From Bog-950 sp044228435 (GTDB taxonomy: Bacteria; Bacteroidota; Bacteroidia; Chitinophagales; LD1), in NCBI GenBank assembly GCA_044228435.1, contig JBGAUW010000015.1:62001-126000 (forward strand): a stretch of 64,000 nucleotides of DNA, in the 5' to 3' direction. Each line of letters starts with the position of its first letter. Position 1 is the stretch's first letter. A program made the translations under genes and the position numbers. Below the pieces are notes generated by a model. The model was not told where the DNA came from, made no database searches, and saw nothing but the letters and a program-made list of their open reading frames with translations. Shown piece after piece: positions 32,856 through 42,247 of the stretch.

Positions 32856-35800
32856 ATGAAAAGAAATGTACTTCTCACAGCTGCGCTCATTCCGCTTTTA
32901 GCTGTTGCAGGCACCGGGCCAGCACCCGGTAAGCCGCAAAAGGCCATTACCACCGTCTCGCCGTCGGTTAACTACCTAACCATTCAAAATGGTGTATTAC
33001 CGGCTGCGCAGGGTTATTTTAAACCTATGCCTTTTGCCACCCGGCAAAGCCCTGCTAACCTACAGCAGTTTGAGGTTCACCGCGACCCTAAAAACGGTAT
33101 GCCCATACTGATTGACGGAATGCCCTTTACTGATAAAGTAAGCGCCGAAAACCAGGTGCAGGCAACGCAGAAAGTTATTGGCTCTATTGCGGATGCTTTA
33201 GGTATTCAGCGCAATGCGGATGCATTTAGAATAATGCATACCGAAACCGACCGGTTGGGTACAACGCATATTAAACTGCAACAGGTTTTTAACGGCGTTG
33301 ATATATATGGTGCGCAAGCCTGGCTGCACTTTGCCAACGGAAAAGTTTGTTTTAATGGCCGCACGCAAATTGCTCCAAACCTGCCTACTGTAACTCCGGT
33401 AATAACTGAGCAATCGGCACTGGCAATCACACGCTCCGATGTAAGCACTGTTAGCCGGTTTATGGAAATTACTACAGCCCAAAGCAGCTTGCTGCATGTA
33501 AAACAGTTTGAGAGCCACCTGGTGGTTTTGCCCGATGCTAACCGCTTTGGTAATTTTAACCTGGCCTGGCACGTAACTGTTTACCCTAACCTGCTTAGCC
33601 GTTGGGAGTATTTTGTAGATGCCACCACCGGTGCTATTTTAAATAAGTACGAAAATATCTGCTCGTTGGGTGCAACTACGGCACAAGCTGCCGATATAAA
33701 CGGCGTTACCCGCACTATAGGAACCTTTAATGCAAATGGCACACACTATTTGGTAGATGCCAGCAAATCTATGTATACCGGCACCCAAAATGCTTTGCCT
33801 GCTACCGGTAAGGGTATTATTTTAACTCTAAACGCACAAAATACCTCGCAGCAGAATATGCAGTATGCCGATTTTACATCTACTAACAATAACACCTGGA
33901 ACGATAGCCGTGGTGTTTCGGCGCACTACAATGCAGCGGTTTCGTGGGATTACTATAAGAACACCCACGGCAGAAACTCGATAAATGGTAACGGCGGCGA
34001 TGTAATATCGTTTGCCAACGTAGCTGATGATAACGGTGGAGGCTTGGATAATGCGTTCTGGACAGGGCAATACATGATATACGGAAACGGAAATACACAA
34101 TTTAAACCACTGGCAGGCGACCTTGATGTGGGTGGCCACGAGATGACGCACGGCGTTATTCAGGAAACCGCCGGCCTGGAATACCAGGGCGAATCGGGCG
34201 CTATGAATGAATCTTTTGCCGATGTTTTTGGTTCGCTAATCGAACGTAACAGCTGGCGCCTGGGCGAGGGTGTTGTTCAGCTTTCGGCATTCCCTTCCGG
34301 TTGTCTGCGCGATTTATCTAATCCGCACAATGGCGGTAACCAGTTAGGCGATGCCGGTTGGCAGCCTGCGCATACCAACGAGCAATATACCGGAACGCAG
34401 GATAATGGTGGCGTTCACATCAATAGCGGTATTACCAATAATGCATATTACCGCATTGCAAATACGCTGGGTAAAGGCCCTGCGGAGTTGATATACTACC
34501 GGGCACTGTCATTATATCTTACTAAATCTTCCAAGTTTATCGATTGCCGACTGGCAGTAGTTAAAGCCGCCGAAGATTTACACGGTGTGGGCTCTAACGA
34601 AAGCAATGTGGCTAAAGCCGCATTTGATGCAGTAGGTATTTTTGATGGCACACCTACTAACACCAACCCTACCTTGCCTAATAACCCGGGCGGCAATAAA
34701 TTGCTGCTGCTTAACCTGGATAATACAGACCAAAATACAATTTACTTAACCGACGACAATGCGCAGAATTTTACGCCCATTTCTCAAACCCCTGTTACGC
34801 ACAAGCCATCGGTAACCGATGATGGAAGCTATGCAGTATTTGTAGGAACGGATAACAATATTTACTCGATACAATTAACTTCTCCGTTTACCCAAAACCA
34901 ACTTACTACGGATAACTATTGGAGCAATGTGGCTATATCGAAAGACGGAACGCATATAGCTGCCACGTCGCAATACCAGGATACTGCAATATGGGTTTAC
35001 GATTTTGGTTTAAATCAATGGGGTAAGTTTAAACTGTATAACCCTACTACCGGCCAGGGCGAAATTGCCGGTGGCGTATTATATGCCGATGCTTTAGAGT
35101 GGGATTACACCGGCGAGTATATAATGTATGATGCCTACAATAAAATTAACGGTACTGGTGGACAGTTTTTAGATTACTGGGATATTGGATTTGACCGGGT
35201 TTGGAACCGATCATCAGGTAACTTTGGCGATGGGCAAATATTTAAAGCTTATAGCAGCTTACCTGAGGGTGTAAGTGTAGGTAACCCTACGTTCTCTAAA
35301 AACTCGCCTAATATTATCGCCTTCGATTTTATTGATTCGCGCAGCGGCACAGCCGATTATTATGTAGTAGGAGCCAATTTAGAAATCGGTGCCAGCGGAA
35401 CTATTTTTCATGGTAACGTAGCAGGTTTCCCTACTTTTAACCCGCAGGATAACAAAGTTGCTTTTAATAATATCAATACCAATAACGTTGCTTCTATCGC
35501 CTTTATTAATGTAGACCAAACCAAAATAAACGGCAATACAGCATCAGCAGTAATAGCAGTTTTAGGAGCAGGCTATGCGCAATGGTTTGGTACAGGCACC
35601 CGCCAGTTGCCAAGTGCAGTAAACGATGTAGTTCAATCTAACCTTCAGCTATATCCTAACCCGGCTAATAACCGCTTAAGCGTGGTGTTGCCCGATAACT
35701 TTAACCAGGGTGTAGCCGAAGTATACAATTTACTGGGCGAAAAAGTGATAAGCGTTCCTGTGGAAGGCGCTGGTAAAAAACTGTGCACTTTAGATGTAAG

Positions 35801-35879
35801 CGTGCTTAATAGCGGAGCGTATTTACTTCGTTTAAAAACAGAAAACAGCAGCAGCACTGCACGTTTCGAAAAGTTTTAA
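32856..35879 (+). CDS. Secreted M4 (thermolysin-like) metalloprotease, T9SS cargo
   Basis: 1,007 residues. Signal peptide at 1-20, then an FTP/PepSY propeptide (about 50-270), then the M4 catalytic domain (about 280-600). The zinc site is H428-E429-M-T-H432 with the third ligand E452 in MNESFADVFG; the later active-site His lies in DNGGVHINSGITNNAYY. After it comes a beta-propeller-like TolB-type region (about 620-920, DDGSYAVFVGTDNNIYS). The C-terminal 80 residues are a T9SS sorting domain (LYPNPANNRLSVVLP). It should be an exported, self-processing protease. The propeller after an M4 domain is less usual. Confidence 0.94.
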   Translation: MKRNVLLTAALIPLLAVAGTGPAPGKPQKAITTVSPSVNYLTIQNGVLPAAQGYFKPMPFATRQSPANLQQFEVHRDPKNGMPILIDGMPFTDKVSAENQVQATQKVIGSIADALGIQRNADAFRIMHTETDRLGTTHIKLQQVFNGVDIYGAQAWLHFANGKVCFNGRTQIAPNLPTVTPVITEQSALAITRSDVSTVSRFMEITTAQSSLLHVKQFESHLVVLPDANRFGNFNLAWHVTVYPNLLSRWEYFVDATTGAILNKYENICSLGATTAQAADINGVTRTIGTFNANGTHYLVDASKSMYTGTQNALPATGKGIILTLNAQNTSQQNMQYADFTSTNNNTWNDSRGVSAHYNAAVSWDYYKNTHGRNSINGNGGDVISFANVADDNGGGLDNAFWTGQYMIYGNGNTQFKPLAGDLDVGGHEMTHGVIQETAGLEYQGESGAMNESFADVFGSLIERNSWRLGEGVVQLSAFPSGCLRDLSNPHNGGNQLGDAGWQPAHTNEQYTGTQDNGGVHINSGITNNAYYRIANTLGKGPAELIYYRALSLYLTKSSKFIDCRLAVVKAAEDLHGVGSNESNVAKAAFDAVGIFDGTPTNTNPTLPNNPGGNKLLLLNLDNTDQNTIYLTDDNAQNFTPISQTPVTHKPSVTDDGSYAVFVGTDNNIYSIQLTSPFTQNQLTTDNYWSNVAISKDGTHIAATSQYQDTAIWVYDFGLNQWGKFKLYNPTTGQGEIAGGVLYADALEWDYTGEYIMYDAYNKINGTGGQFLDYWDIGFDRVWNRSSGNFGDGQIFKAYSSLPEGVSVGNPTFSKNSPNIIAFDFIDSRSGTADYYVVGANLEIGASGTIFHGNVAGFPTFNPQDNKVAFNNINTNNVASIAFINVDQTKINGNTASAVIAVLGAGYAQWFGTGTRQLPSAVNDVVQSNLQLYPNPANNRLSVVLPDNFNQGVAEVYNLLGEKVISVPVEGAGKKLCTLDVSVLNSGAYLLRLKTENSSSTARFEKF

Positions 35880-35915
35880 ATTTTAAGTAGATACACAAAC
35901 TAACAATTTATCATC

Positions 35916-35952
35916 AACCGGAAACAGGCCACACCTGTTTCCGGTTTTTTGT
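35916..35952 (+). terminator. Terminator of the M4 protease gene
   Basis: aaccggaaacagg (35916-35928) and cctgtttccggtt (35934-35946), a perfect 13-bp stem with a 5-base loop, followed by a T run. It lies 37 bases past the stop. Confidence 0.92.
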
Positions 35953-36091
35953 TTTTATGAACTAAGTTTAGTGCCTTATAGTTGCAATTGATTGGTGATT
36001 GGTCTTGAACCGAATAAATAGAGTTATTCCTAAATTTCCCTTTTTACAAAACAAAATACCGGTTAACACAAAGTTCGCAGAGCAAAAACAA

Positions 36092-36136
36092 CGCAAAGAA
36101 CCGCAAAGTAATGGGATTTCTCTGCGATTCTTTGCG
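36092..36136. repeat. CGCAAAGAA palindrome, dispersed repeat type
   Basis: cgcaaagaaccgca (36092-36105) pairs with tgcgattctttgcg (36123-36136) with one mismatch. The flanks (acacaaagttcgcagagc, ctttgagtgag) belong to the same low-complexity repeat. Similar wording (aacgccaaagttcgcaagg) occurs near 9624. It looks like an intergenic repeat seen in related genomes. Confidence 0.6.
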
Positions 36137-36190
36137 AGATTATTAGTGCGCTTTGAGTGAGATGTATTTTATATAGGTTTAGCTACCTGT

Positions 36191-36236
36191 ATAAAACAGA
36201 AAAGCCCCCGTTTATACGGAGGCTTTTCTGTTTTAT
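36191..36236. terminator. Long terminator between convergent genes
   Basis: ataaaacagaaaagcc (36191-36206) pairs perfectly with ggcttttctgttttat (36221-36236), extended inward by ccg/cgg after one mismatch. It lies 12 bases past the SprB-repeat gene stop and can act on both strands. Confidence 0.88.
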
Positions 36237-36248
36237 ACTCATTAATAA

Positions 36249-38711
36249 CTATCGTACAATTTGCAGCTTTGTGTTGCTTACATTTTTTGTAACCACATTA
36301 CGTAGTTGGCAAGCATAAAGACCTGCCGGTAATTGCTCAACAGTTATAACTGCTTTAGAACCGGTAATTACTTTTTCAGCCACTAGCTTTCCATCTATCG
36401 AGTAAACAGCAAAGTTGAATTTGCCTTCCATGCCGGTTTCTACTGTTAGTTGATTGTTGGCAGGGTTAGGATAAAGTTGAACGCTGGCAACGCTTAAATT
36501 GTTGATAGCCGAAGGTGCGCTAACATCGCCGCAGGTACTTGCCGAGCATCCGTTGGCATCGGTAACTGTAACACAGTAATTGCCAGCCGCAAGGTTGCTG
36601 CCGTTACCGGTGCTCCAGGTATATGTATAAGCTGGTGAGCCGCCGGTTGGCGATAATGTAATAGCGCCATCGGTAGCGTTAGCGGCAGTTGCATTGGTTA
36701 TTGTAAGAGCTCCTATTACAAGTGCTGTAGGTTCGCTTACGATAGTAGAAGCAGTTATTGAACATCCGTTATCATCCAGTGCTGTAACAGTATAAGTGCC
36801 TGCGGTTAAGGTCGCGGCTGTGGTACCCGTGCTGCCGCTGTTTGTCCAGGTGTAGGTATACGGAGATGTACCGCCCGAAACAGTTGCAGTGGCACTGCCA
36901 TTTGCACCACCAAAGCATGAAACGTTTGTAGATGAAGCAGAGGCTGAAAGTGCTGTAGGCTCATCAACGGTATAAGAATATGAGGCTGTGCAGCCGTTAT
37001 CGTCGGTTACAACCACGCTATAGCTACCTGCAGCTAAACCGCTAAGATCTTCAGTTGTAAGTGTATTGCTCCAAAGGTAATCGTAGGTGGGCGTTCCGCC
37101 GGTTACGGTTAAGTCAATCGAGCCATTGGTGCTGCCAAAGCAGCTGGCATCTACATTCGTTGCCGTAATATCTATGGTGCTGGCCTCGCCTACTACTGCT
37201 GTAAGAGTAAACGAGCAGTTATTGTTATCGCTAATGGTTAGTGCGTAAGTGCCTGCTACCAGTGTATCTAAATCTTCTGTAGTTTCAGTGGTGTTCCACG
37301 AGAAAGTGACAGGAGCCGTGCCGCCGGTGGTAGTTACCGCTACAGCTCCGTTATTGCCACCGTTGCAGCTAACGTTGGTAACTACATAAGTGGCAGCTGG
37401 TCCATTAGGGGTGGTAACGCTCGTAGTTGCTGTACCGCTGCAGCCGTTGGCATCTGTAATGGTAACCTGGTAGCTACCTGCACCCAGGTTGCTTATGCTA
37501 TTGGTATTGCCCTGGTTAGACCATAAATAAGTATAAGTTGGGGTGCCATTAGTAGCTACTACCGTAGCCGAACCAGTAGCGCTTACACAACTGGTTGGGG
37601 TAGATGTAATGGTTGAAGTGATGGTAGTAGAAGTGGTATTTACAGTAGTGCCCGCCGTGCCTGTGCAGCCGTTGGCGTCGGTAATAGTAACCTGGTAGCT
37701 GCCGCCATTTAAATTGCTAACGGTTGCTGTATTACCAGCGCCGCCAGACCATAGGTAAGTATAAGTGGCAGTGCCATTGGTAGGCGTTACGGTAGCTGTG
37801 CCCGAATTGCTGGTGCATAAGGTATTGGTAGAAGAAGTTGTGCCTGTTAAAACTGTATTGGTAGTACCTACGGTGGTGGTAGCAGTAGCAGAGCAGCCAA
37901 TAGCGTTTTGAACGGTAACGGTATAAGTGCCTGCTGCTAAGCCGTTTACAGTGCTGGTGGTAGATTGTGCTGCGTTAGACCATAAATAAGAGGTTGCGCC
38001 TGTGGCAACCGCCGTTACCGTTCCGCTATTAGCGGTGCAAGTAGTATTGGTTGAAGATGCTGTAGCTGTAAAAGTGCTGCAATCTAAAAAGGCAAGGTCA
38101 TCTACATAAAACACGCTGCCATCTACCGGGTTATTGGTATCGCTGCTGCTCATTGTAATTAAAGCACTGTCGGGGGCTGCCGCATTGGTATAGGTAATTG
38201 TGGCAATAAACTGAGTATAGCTGCCTACGTTTGCGCTATTATAAAAGGTAGCTGTGCCTATAGTGGTGCGAACGCCCCCAATCCATTTCCAAAGCAAAAG
38301 CTCAATAGAGCTGCTATCGTTGGCGGACGGGGTGCCTTTATACCAACCTGTTAGTGCAATAGGGCGCTGGGTGTAGGTAAAGCCGCCTTCAACAGCCTGG
38401 GTGTTGGTATTAATTCTTGCGTTACTAACAGTAATACCCGGGGCCACCTGATTGGCAAACGAAATAAAGCGGCTTGATAATTTGATGGCATAACTGCCAC
38501 TGTGCGAATTAGCCTGGTTGGCCCGTTCGGTTGTAAAAATCTGTAGTATGGATGTAGAGGAGTTTAAGGTGCCCCAGTTATCAGGCTCCTGGTAAGGCGG
38601 GAAACCGGCGGAGCTCCAGTTTTCGAAGCCCGCATTAGGCAGCTGAGCGGTAGCCAGCAGTGTAAAAAACGAAAAAACCGAGACAATAATAATTTTGTAA
38701 TTGTTTGTCAT
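36249..38711 (-). CDS. SprB-repeat surface protein with T9SS sorting domain
   Basis: 820 residues. A signal peptide (1-22) is followed by a PCMD-like jelly-roll domain (about 23-212, LPNAGFENWSSAGFPPYQEP to VFYVDDLAFLDC) and seven consecutive SprB-type repeats of about 65 residues (215-735). Each repeat has an S-T-N-x-x-C start, a YLWSN core, an AGTYTVTVTD strand and an NGCS end. A T9SS sorting domain follows (VQLYPNPANNQLTVETGM, GLYACQLRN). SprB repeats are known from the Flavobacterium gliding adhesin. Repeats 2 and 3 are the most alike. The N-terminal domain is shared with 4091-5467. Confidence 0.9.
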   Translation of the reverse strand: MTNNYKIIIVSVFSFFTLLATAQLPNAGFENWSSAGFPPYQEPDNWGTLNSSTSILQIFTTERANQANSHSGSYAIKLSSRFISFANQVAPGITVSNARINTNTQAVEGGFTYTQRPIALTGWYKGTPSANDSSSIELLLWKWIGGVRTTIGTATFYNSANVGSYTQFIATITYTNAAAPDSALITMSSSDTNNPVDGSVFYVDDLAFLDCSTFTATASSTNTTCTANSGTVTAVATGATSYLWSNAAQSTTSTVNGLAAGTYTVTVQNAIGCSATATTTVGTTNTVLTGTTSSTNTLCTSNSGTATVTPTNGTATYTYLWSGGAGNTATVSNLNGGSYQVTITDANGCTGTAGTTVNTTSTTITSTITSTPTSCVSATGSATVVATNGTPTYTYLWSNQGNTNSISNLGAGSYQVTITDANGCSGTATTSVTTPNGPAATYVVTNVSCNGGNNGAVAVTTTGGTAPVTFSWNTTETTEDLDTLVAGTYALTISDNNNCSFTLTAVVGEASTIDITATNVDASCFGSTNGSIDLTVTGGTPTYDYLWSNTLTTEDLSGLAAGSYSVVVTDDNGCTASYSYTVDEPTALSASASSTNVSCFGGANGSATATVSGGTSPYTYTWTNSGSTGTTAATLTAGTYTVTALDDNGCSITASTIVSEPTALVIGALTITNATAANATDGAITLSPTGGSPAYTYTWSTGNGSNLAAGNYCVTVTDANGCSASTCGDVSAPSAINNLSVASVQLYPNPANNQLTVETGMEGKFNFAVYSIDGKLVAEKVITGSKAVITVEQLPAGLYACQLRNVVTKNVSNTKLQIVR

Positions 38712-38757
38712 AATAGTTTTATTTGAGAACGGAAGTTAAAATCTAAACCCAAATTGC

Positions 38758-40416
38758 ATGAAAAAAATTTACTTCTTATTGCTGATAGCATTTAGCGCCT
38801 CAAATGCTATTGCACAAAGCACCTTTAACCGCGTTTATACAATCCTGCAATCGCACTGCGTCGCGGGTTGCCATAACGCTACTGATAATGCGGGCAGCCT
38901 TAACCTAAACGGAACTGAACAAGCTGTTTACGCTGCTTTAGTGAACGTAACTCCCAGCAATCCGGCTGCCGCTGCCCAAGGCCATAAGCTGGTAGACCCG
39001 GGCGACCCGCGTAACAGCTTTTTGTTTAAAAAAATAAACCGTGGGTTAGATGCTAACCTTGCTTTAGGTGCTAACGAAGGAGCCGAGATGCCTGACTCAT
39101 ATCCTGTAAACGCTCTATCAGAAACAGAGCGCGAAATGGTGCGCCAGTGGATTTTGTTTGAAGCTAAAGATACCGGTGTATTGGTAAATGAAACCGTTAT
39201 AAATGATTTTTATGTAACGCAAGGTGGGCAGCCGCGCCAGCAACCATTAGCCCCGCCGGCAGCTAACGAAGGTGTGCAAATTTACTGGGGCCCTTTGTTT
39301 ATGAGCGTAGGGCAGGAGTTTGAATACGCAAGTAATTTTAAGGTTAGAAACCCGGTAAAATCTGATGTTACGCGCCTTAACGTAGTGGAAAATGATGAGT
39401 CGCACCACTTTGCTTTATATAAGTACTTTCCTAAAGCAGATACCGCGTTTGCTCCGGGTATGCATAAGATAAATGGCATTGCAGATGAGGCGCGATTGTT
39501 TTATGCCGCCGATGTAATTGCACAATGGCCAAATAACATCGATTTACGTTACCCTGCCGGTACTGCTTATTTGTTCGATAGCAACTCGGTAGTAAATATC
39601 ACTTACCACCTGATTAATTATAACGATTCGATTATTGCGGCCGAGGCTTACATGAACATTTACTACCAGCCGCACCAACAAAGCACTATACCTATTAAAA
39701 CGGCACAAATACGCTATGGCGGCGACCAGGTTGGCGATTTGATAATTAAAAATACCGGCACCGATACTACCTTTGTAATTAATCAGTTTGAACCCGATTC
39801 GGCGTTCTTATGGAACATTATTTCTATGCAGGCCCATACACATAAATTAGGGAAGGCCTATAACGTATGGACCCGTAATGCCAATGGCGGTAAAGATTCG
39901 TTGATTTATGACGGGCGCTACGATCCTACCTATACCTTTAACCAGGGTGTTTACATTTGGGATAACCCGCCTTACCGACAGTTTAGCCCGCCGCTACCGG
40001 TTGATTTGCGTAAGGGCTTAATACACGAAGCTACCTTTAGAAACAACGGTCCTGCCTGGGTAGGCTTTGGTTTAACTACCGAAGATGAAATGTATGTTAC
40101 GTTTATTGTTTACTACAAATCGGAGTTCCCTACCGGCGTAACGGATGAGACCTATGTAGATAATAATATTAAGTGGTACCCTAACCCGGTTAATAATGTT
40201 GCTTATATACAACTTAATGAGCTACAGCAATTAGATAATATAGAACTTAAATTATTCGATTTGCTGGGTAACGAGGTATCTAAAGTAAAAGGTAATACCG
40301 CTACCGGTGGTGTAATGAAAATAAAAATGGACCACCTGCAAAACGGATGCTACATATACCGGTTATCGGATAATGGAAAAGTTACCGGCACCGGAAAAGT
40401 AATGGTTCAAAAATAA
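38758..40416 (+). CDS. PHM-like copper type II monooxygenase with CxxxCH motif, T9SS cargo
   Basis: 552 residues. Signal peptide at 1-19. A cytochrome-like N-terminal domain (about 20-130) carries C34-VAG-C38-H39, a CxxxCH variant of the heme motif. The central and C-terminal region matches peptidylglycine hydroxylating monooxygenase: H216-H217 (ESHHFALYKY), H284 (ITYHLINY), H360 and H362 (AHTHKLG) and M445 (EDEMYVTFIVYY). These are equivalents of the CuH and CuM ligands with near-equal spacing. The end is a T9SS sorting domain (WYPNPVNNVAYIQL). It is predicted to be a secreted oxidase or hydroxylase; the substrate is unknown. It is divergent from the SprB gene, 46 bases apart. Confidence 0.85.
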   Translation: MKKIYFLLLIAFSASNAIAQSTFNRVYTILQSHCVAGCHNATDNAGSLNLNGTEQAVYAALVNVTPSNPAAAAQGHKLVDPGDPRNSFLFKKINRGLDANLALGANEGAEMPDSYPVNALSETEREMVRQWILFEAKDTGVLVNETVINDFYVTQGGQPRQQPLAPPAANEGVQIYWGPLFMSVGQEFEYASNFKVRNPVKSDVTRLNVVENDESHHFALYKYFPKADTAFAPGMHKINGIADEARLFYAADVIAQWPNNIDLRYPAGTAYLFDSNSVVNITYHLINYNDSIIAAEAYMNIYYQPHQQSTIPIKTAQIRYGGDQVGDLIIKNTGTDTTFVINQFEPDSAFLWNIISMQAHTHKLGKAYNVWTRNANGGKDSLIYDGRYDPTYTFNQGVYIWDNPPYRQFSPPLPVDLRKGLIHEATFRNNGPAWVGFGLTTEDEMYVTFIVYYKSEFPTGVTDETYVDNNIKWYPNPVNNVAYIQLNELQQLDNIELKLFDLLGNEVSKVKGNTATGGVMKIKMDHLQNGCYIYRLSDNGKVTGTGKVMVQK

Positions 40417-40431
40417 ATCTATAACGCCATG

Positions 40432-40461
40432 TATGTCCTTTGGCGCCTGCCAAAGGACATA
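40432..40461 (+). terminator. Terminator of the copper monooxygenase gene
   Basis: tatgtcctttgg (40432-40443) and ccaaaggacata (40450-40461) form a perfect 12-bp stem with a 6-base loop, followed by TTTATTT. It lies 15 bases past the stop and upstream of the next ATG (40478), which rules out an earlier start for that gene. Confidence 0.9.
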
Positions 40462-40477
40462 TTTATTTAACCAAATT

Positions 40478-41338
40478 ATGAAACCACGCATTAAGTTCCT
40501 GTCTATTGCTTTTGTTGCTACAGTTTGCCTGCTTTTTAAATACGAGCTGAGCAATTCAAACATTGAGCAGCCTGCAGCGGGTAATAATGGAGCCCCTAAT
40601 ACTGTGCCGCCTAATCAAACCTGTGCGCAATGCCACTCGGGTGCCGGTGCCCAGCAAAATGCTGTGCCTAATGTTGATTTTAGTTTTAATGATGGCACTA
40701 CAGATGTGCCGGTGGCTAACTTTAAATATGAATTGAATAAAGAGTATACGGTGCGCTACCGCCCTCTTACTACCAGTAAGGCTTATGGCTTTCAAATGAG
40801 CGCTCTTACCTCTACTAATGCCAATGGCGGAAGCTTTACATTAATAGATCCTAGTACAACTACATTAGTATCTACCCCTACTAATTACATAGCGCACCAC
40901 AATGCCAGTAGTTTTCATGATTGGTCGTTTAAGTGGACCGCGCCTGCTACCAACGTAGGTAATATTACCTTCTATTATGTGTTTAATGCCTCTGATAGTA
41001 ACCTTGCCCAAACCGGCGATACTATTTATGTAGGCAACAGTGTGGTGCAGCCTGCACCTGCAACCGGCATTGCCAGTATAACAGCACTTAATAATCTGTC
41101 GGTTTACCCCAACCCGGCCAGCGATTTTGTTACGGTAGCTTTTAATACTACTGCTACCGAAAAAGTGCAGATTAATGTATTTAGCACCGAAGGTAAATGG
41201 CTTAAAACAATTTTTGAAGGGACAGCAAGTAACAACTTTAGCACTACCGCTAATATTGCCGGTTTACCAACCGGTATTTACCTGTTGCAAATTAAAGCAG
41301 GCAATAATTTAACCTGCCGAAAAATAGTAGTGCAGTAA
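40478..41338 (+). CDS. Choice-of-anchor V (Reeler-like) CxxCH protein, T9SS cargo
   Basis: 286 residues from the ATG at 40478 (MKPRIKFLSIAFVATVCLLF, signal peptide). A heme-type C49-AQ-C52-H53 site follows (NQTCAQCHSG). Residues 65-200 form a beta-sandwich (KYELNKEYTVRYRPLTTSKA, YGFQMSALTST, HDWSFKWTAP) that matches the choice-of-anchor V / Reeler-like family. The C-terminal 80 residues are a T9SS sorting domain (LSVYPNPASDFVTVAF). It could carry electrons outside the cell next to the copper oxidase. A longer start at 40433 falls inside the terminator and is rejected. Confidence 0.85.
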   Translation: MKPRIKFLSIAFVATVCLLFKYELSNSNIEQPAAGNNGAPNTVPPNQTCAQCHSGAGAQQNAVPNVDFSFNDGTTDVPVANFKYELNKEYTVRYRPLTTSKAYGFQMSALTSTNANGGSFTLIDPSTTTLVSTPTNYIAHHNASSFHDWSFKWTAPATNVGNITFYYVFNASDSNLAQTGDTIYVGNSVVQPAPATGIASITALNNLSVYPNPASDFVTVAFNTTATEKVQINVFSTEGKWLKTIFEGTASNNFSTTANIAGLPTGIYLLQIKAGNNLTCRKIVVQ

Positions 41339-41339
41339 T

Positions 41340-42242
41340 TTAAATACGCTCTATTACCATTAAAATATACTCCTTATGTGCGGCAAACACTATAGGGTTA
41401 ATGGTGGCTATATTCTTATCTATTTTGGCATTAATTTCGGGCAGGGCCGGTTGCAGGGCATAAAAAATACCCGGTGCCTTTACCTCTAATTTACCTTCAA
41501 TAAACTCTTTTATAGGCATGCCTATTTGTGTGGCCCACATGTGGGCATATGCAATGGTAGGCAGTATGTGCGGGGTAATATCGCGCTGGTAGGTAATTGT
41601 AAAACCGTTCTGCTGGAGTCGCTCGCAAAACAGTTTCCAGTTGTGCCCGCTTTTCTCCCCGGCTTCGCCTTTTTTAAAGTAGTCGCAGGCAATCCACTTG
41701 CCGCCGGGCTTCAATATTTTATTAATTAAAGGCAGGGCTTTATCTAACTGCAAATATTGTAGCGATTCGCTGGTTATTACAGTTCCAAAGTGAGCATCGT
41801 AACCGCCTGGCATATCTTCAAACCGGCAATCGAGCACGGTGGTGCCCGCGTATTTTTTGGTAACGTATTTTACCTGGTTCTTATCGGGGGTAAGGGCAAC
41901 CACCTGTTTGTTTTTGGTATGCAGCAAGCTTATAAGTCCGCCCATACCACAGCCAATATCCAATATCGGGTTGTTGTAATCGGTTAGCTGGTTTACAATT
42001 TGCCAGCCATAATCTTCCTGTGCCTTATATATATGGCTTATCGAAATATCGTGCGGGTTTATGTGCGGGTCTTCAAAATAACCATAGTGTAAAAAATCTT
42101 TAGGCAGCAATTGGGCATACAGCTTTAGTTGCGCATCATCATACACACGGTCTTTTTTCTTCCGGTTGCGCTGCAATTGTATTACGCGAGCCAGGTGCTG
42201 CGGATATATAAAGCGTTTTAGTATGGTGGTAAGAATGCTCAT
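41340..42242 (-). CDS. SAM-dependent methyltransferase (CFA/class I)
   Basis: 300 residues. The SAM-binding motif NPILDIGCGMGGLISLL is near residues 91-107. Further class I features are VVALTPDKNQVKYV, TVITSESLQYLQLDKALPLI and ILKPGGKWIACDYFKKGE. An N-terminal extension (LKRFIYPQHLARVIQLQRN) is basic. It resembles cyclopropane-fatty-acid or sterol-type methyltransferases, which suggests a lipid substrate. It is the last gene of the LptF/G-PAP2-ArnT-like operon, 5 bases after the glycosyltransferase. The substrate is inferred only from the context. Confidence 0.85.
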   Translation of the reverse strand: MSILTTILKRFIYPQHLARVIQLQRNRKKKDRVYDDAQLKLYAQLLPKDFLHYGYFEDPHINPHDISISHIYKAQEDYGWQIVNQLTDYNNPILDIGCGMGGLISLLHTKNKQVVALTPDKNQVKYVTKKYAGTTVLDCRFEDMPGGYDAHFGTVITSESLQYLQLDKALPLINKILKPGGKWIACDYFKKGEAGEKSGHNWKLFCERLQQNGFTITYQRDITPHILPTIAYAHMWATQIGMPIKEFIEGKLEVKAPGIFYALQPALPEINAKIDKNIATINPIVFAAHKEYILMVIERI

Positions 42243-42247
42243 GTATT

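Larger units (their letters stand above)
35880..36248. other. 369-base gene-free region: two terminators and a repeat
   Basis: Lies between convergent genes. It contains a terminator for the protease gene (35916-35952), a dispersed-type palindrome (36092-36136) and a terminator for the SprB-repeat gene (36191-36236). No ORF or RNA gene was seen. Confidence 0.7.

Noticed and set aside
36249..38711. CRISPR-like or tandem DNA repeats
   Set aside because: The periodicity is of about 195 bases, in frame and divergent in DNA; it is explained by SprB protein repeats. No array of short identical repeats with spacers occurs in the window.
40433..40477. Earlier start for the anchor-V protein gene
   Set aside because: The region is a perfect terminator hairpin, and the added residues would precede a normal signal peptide.
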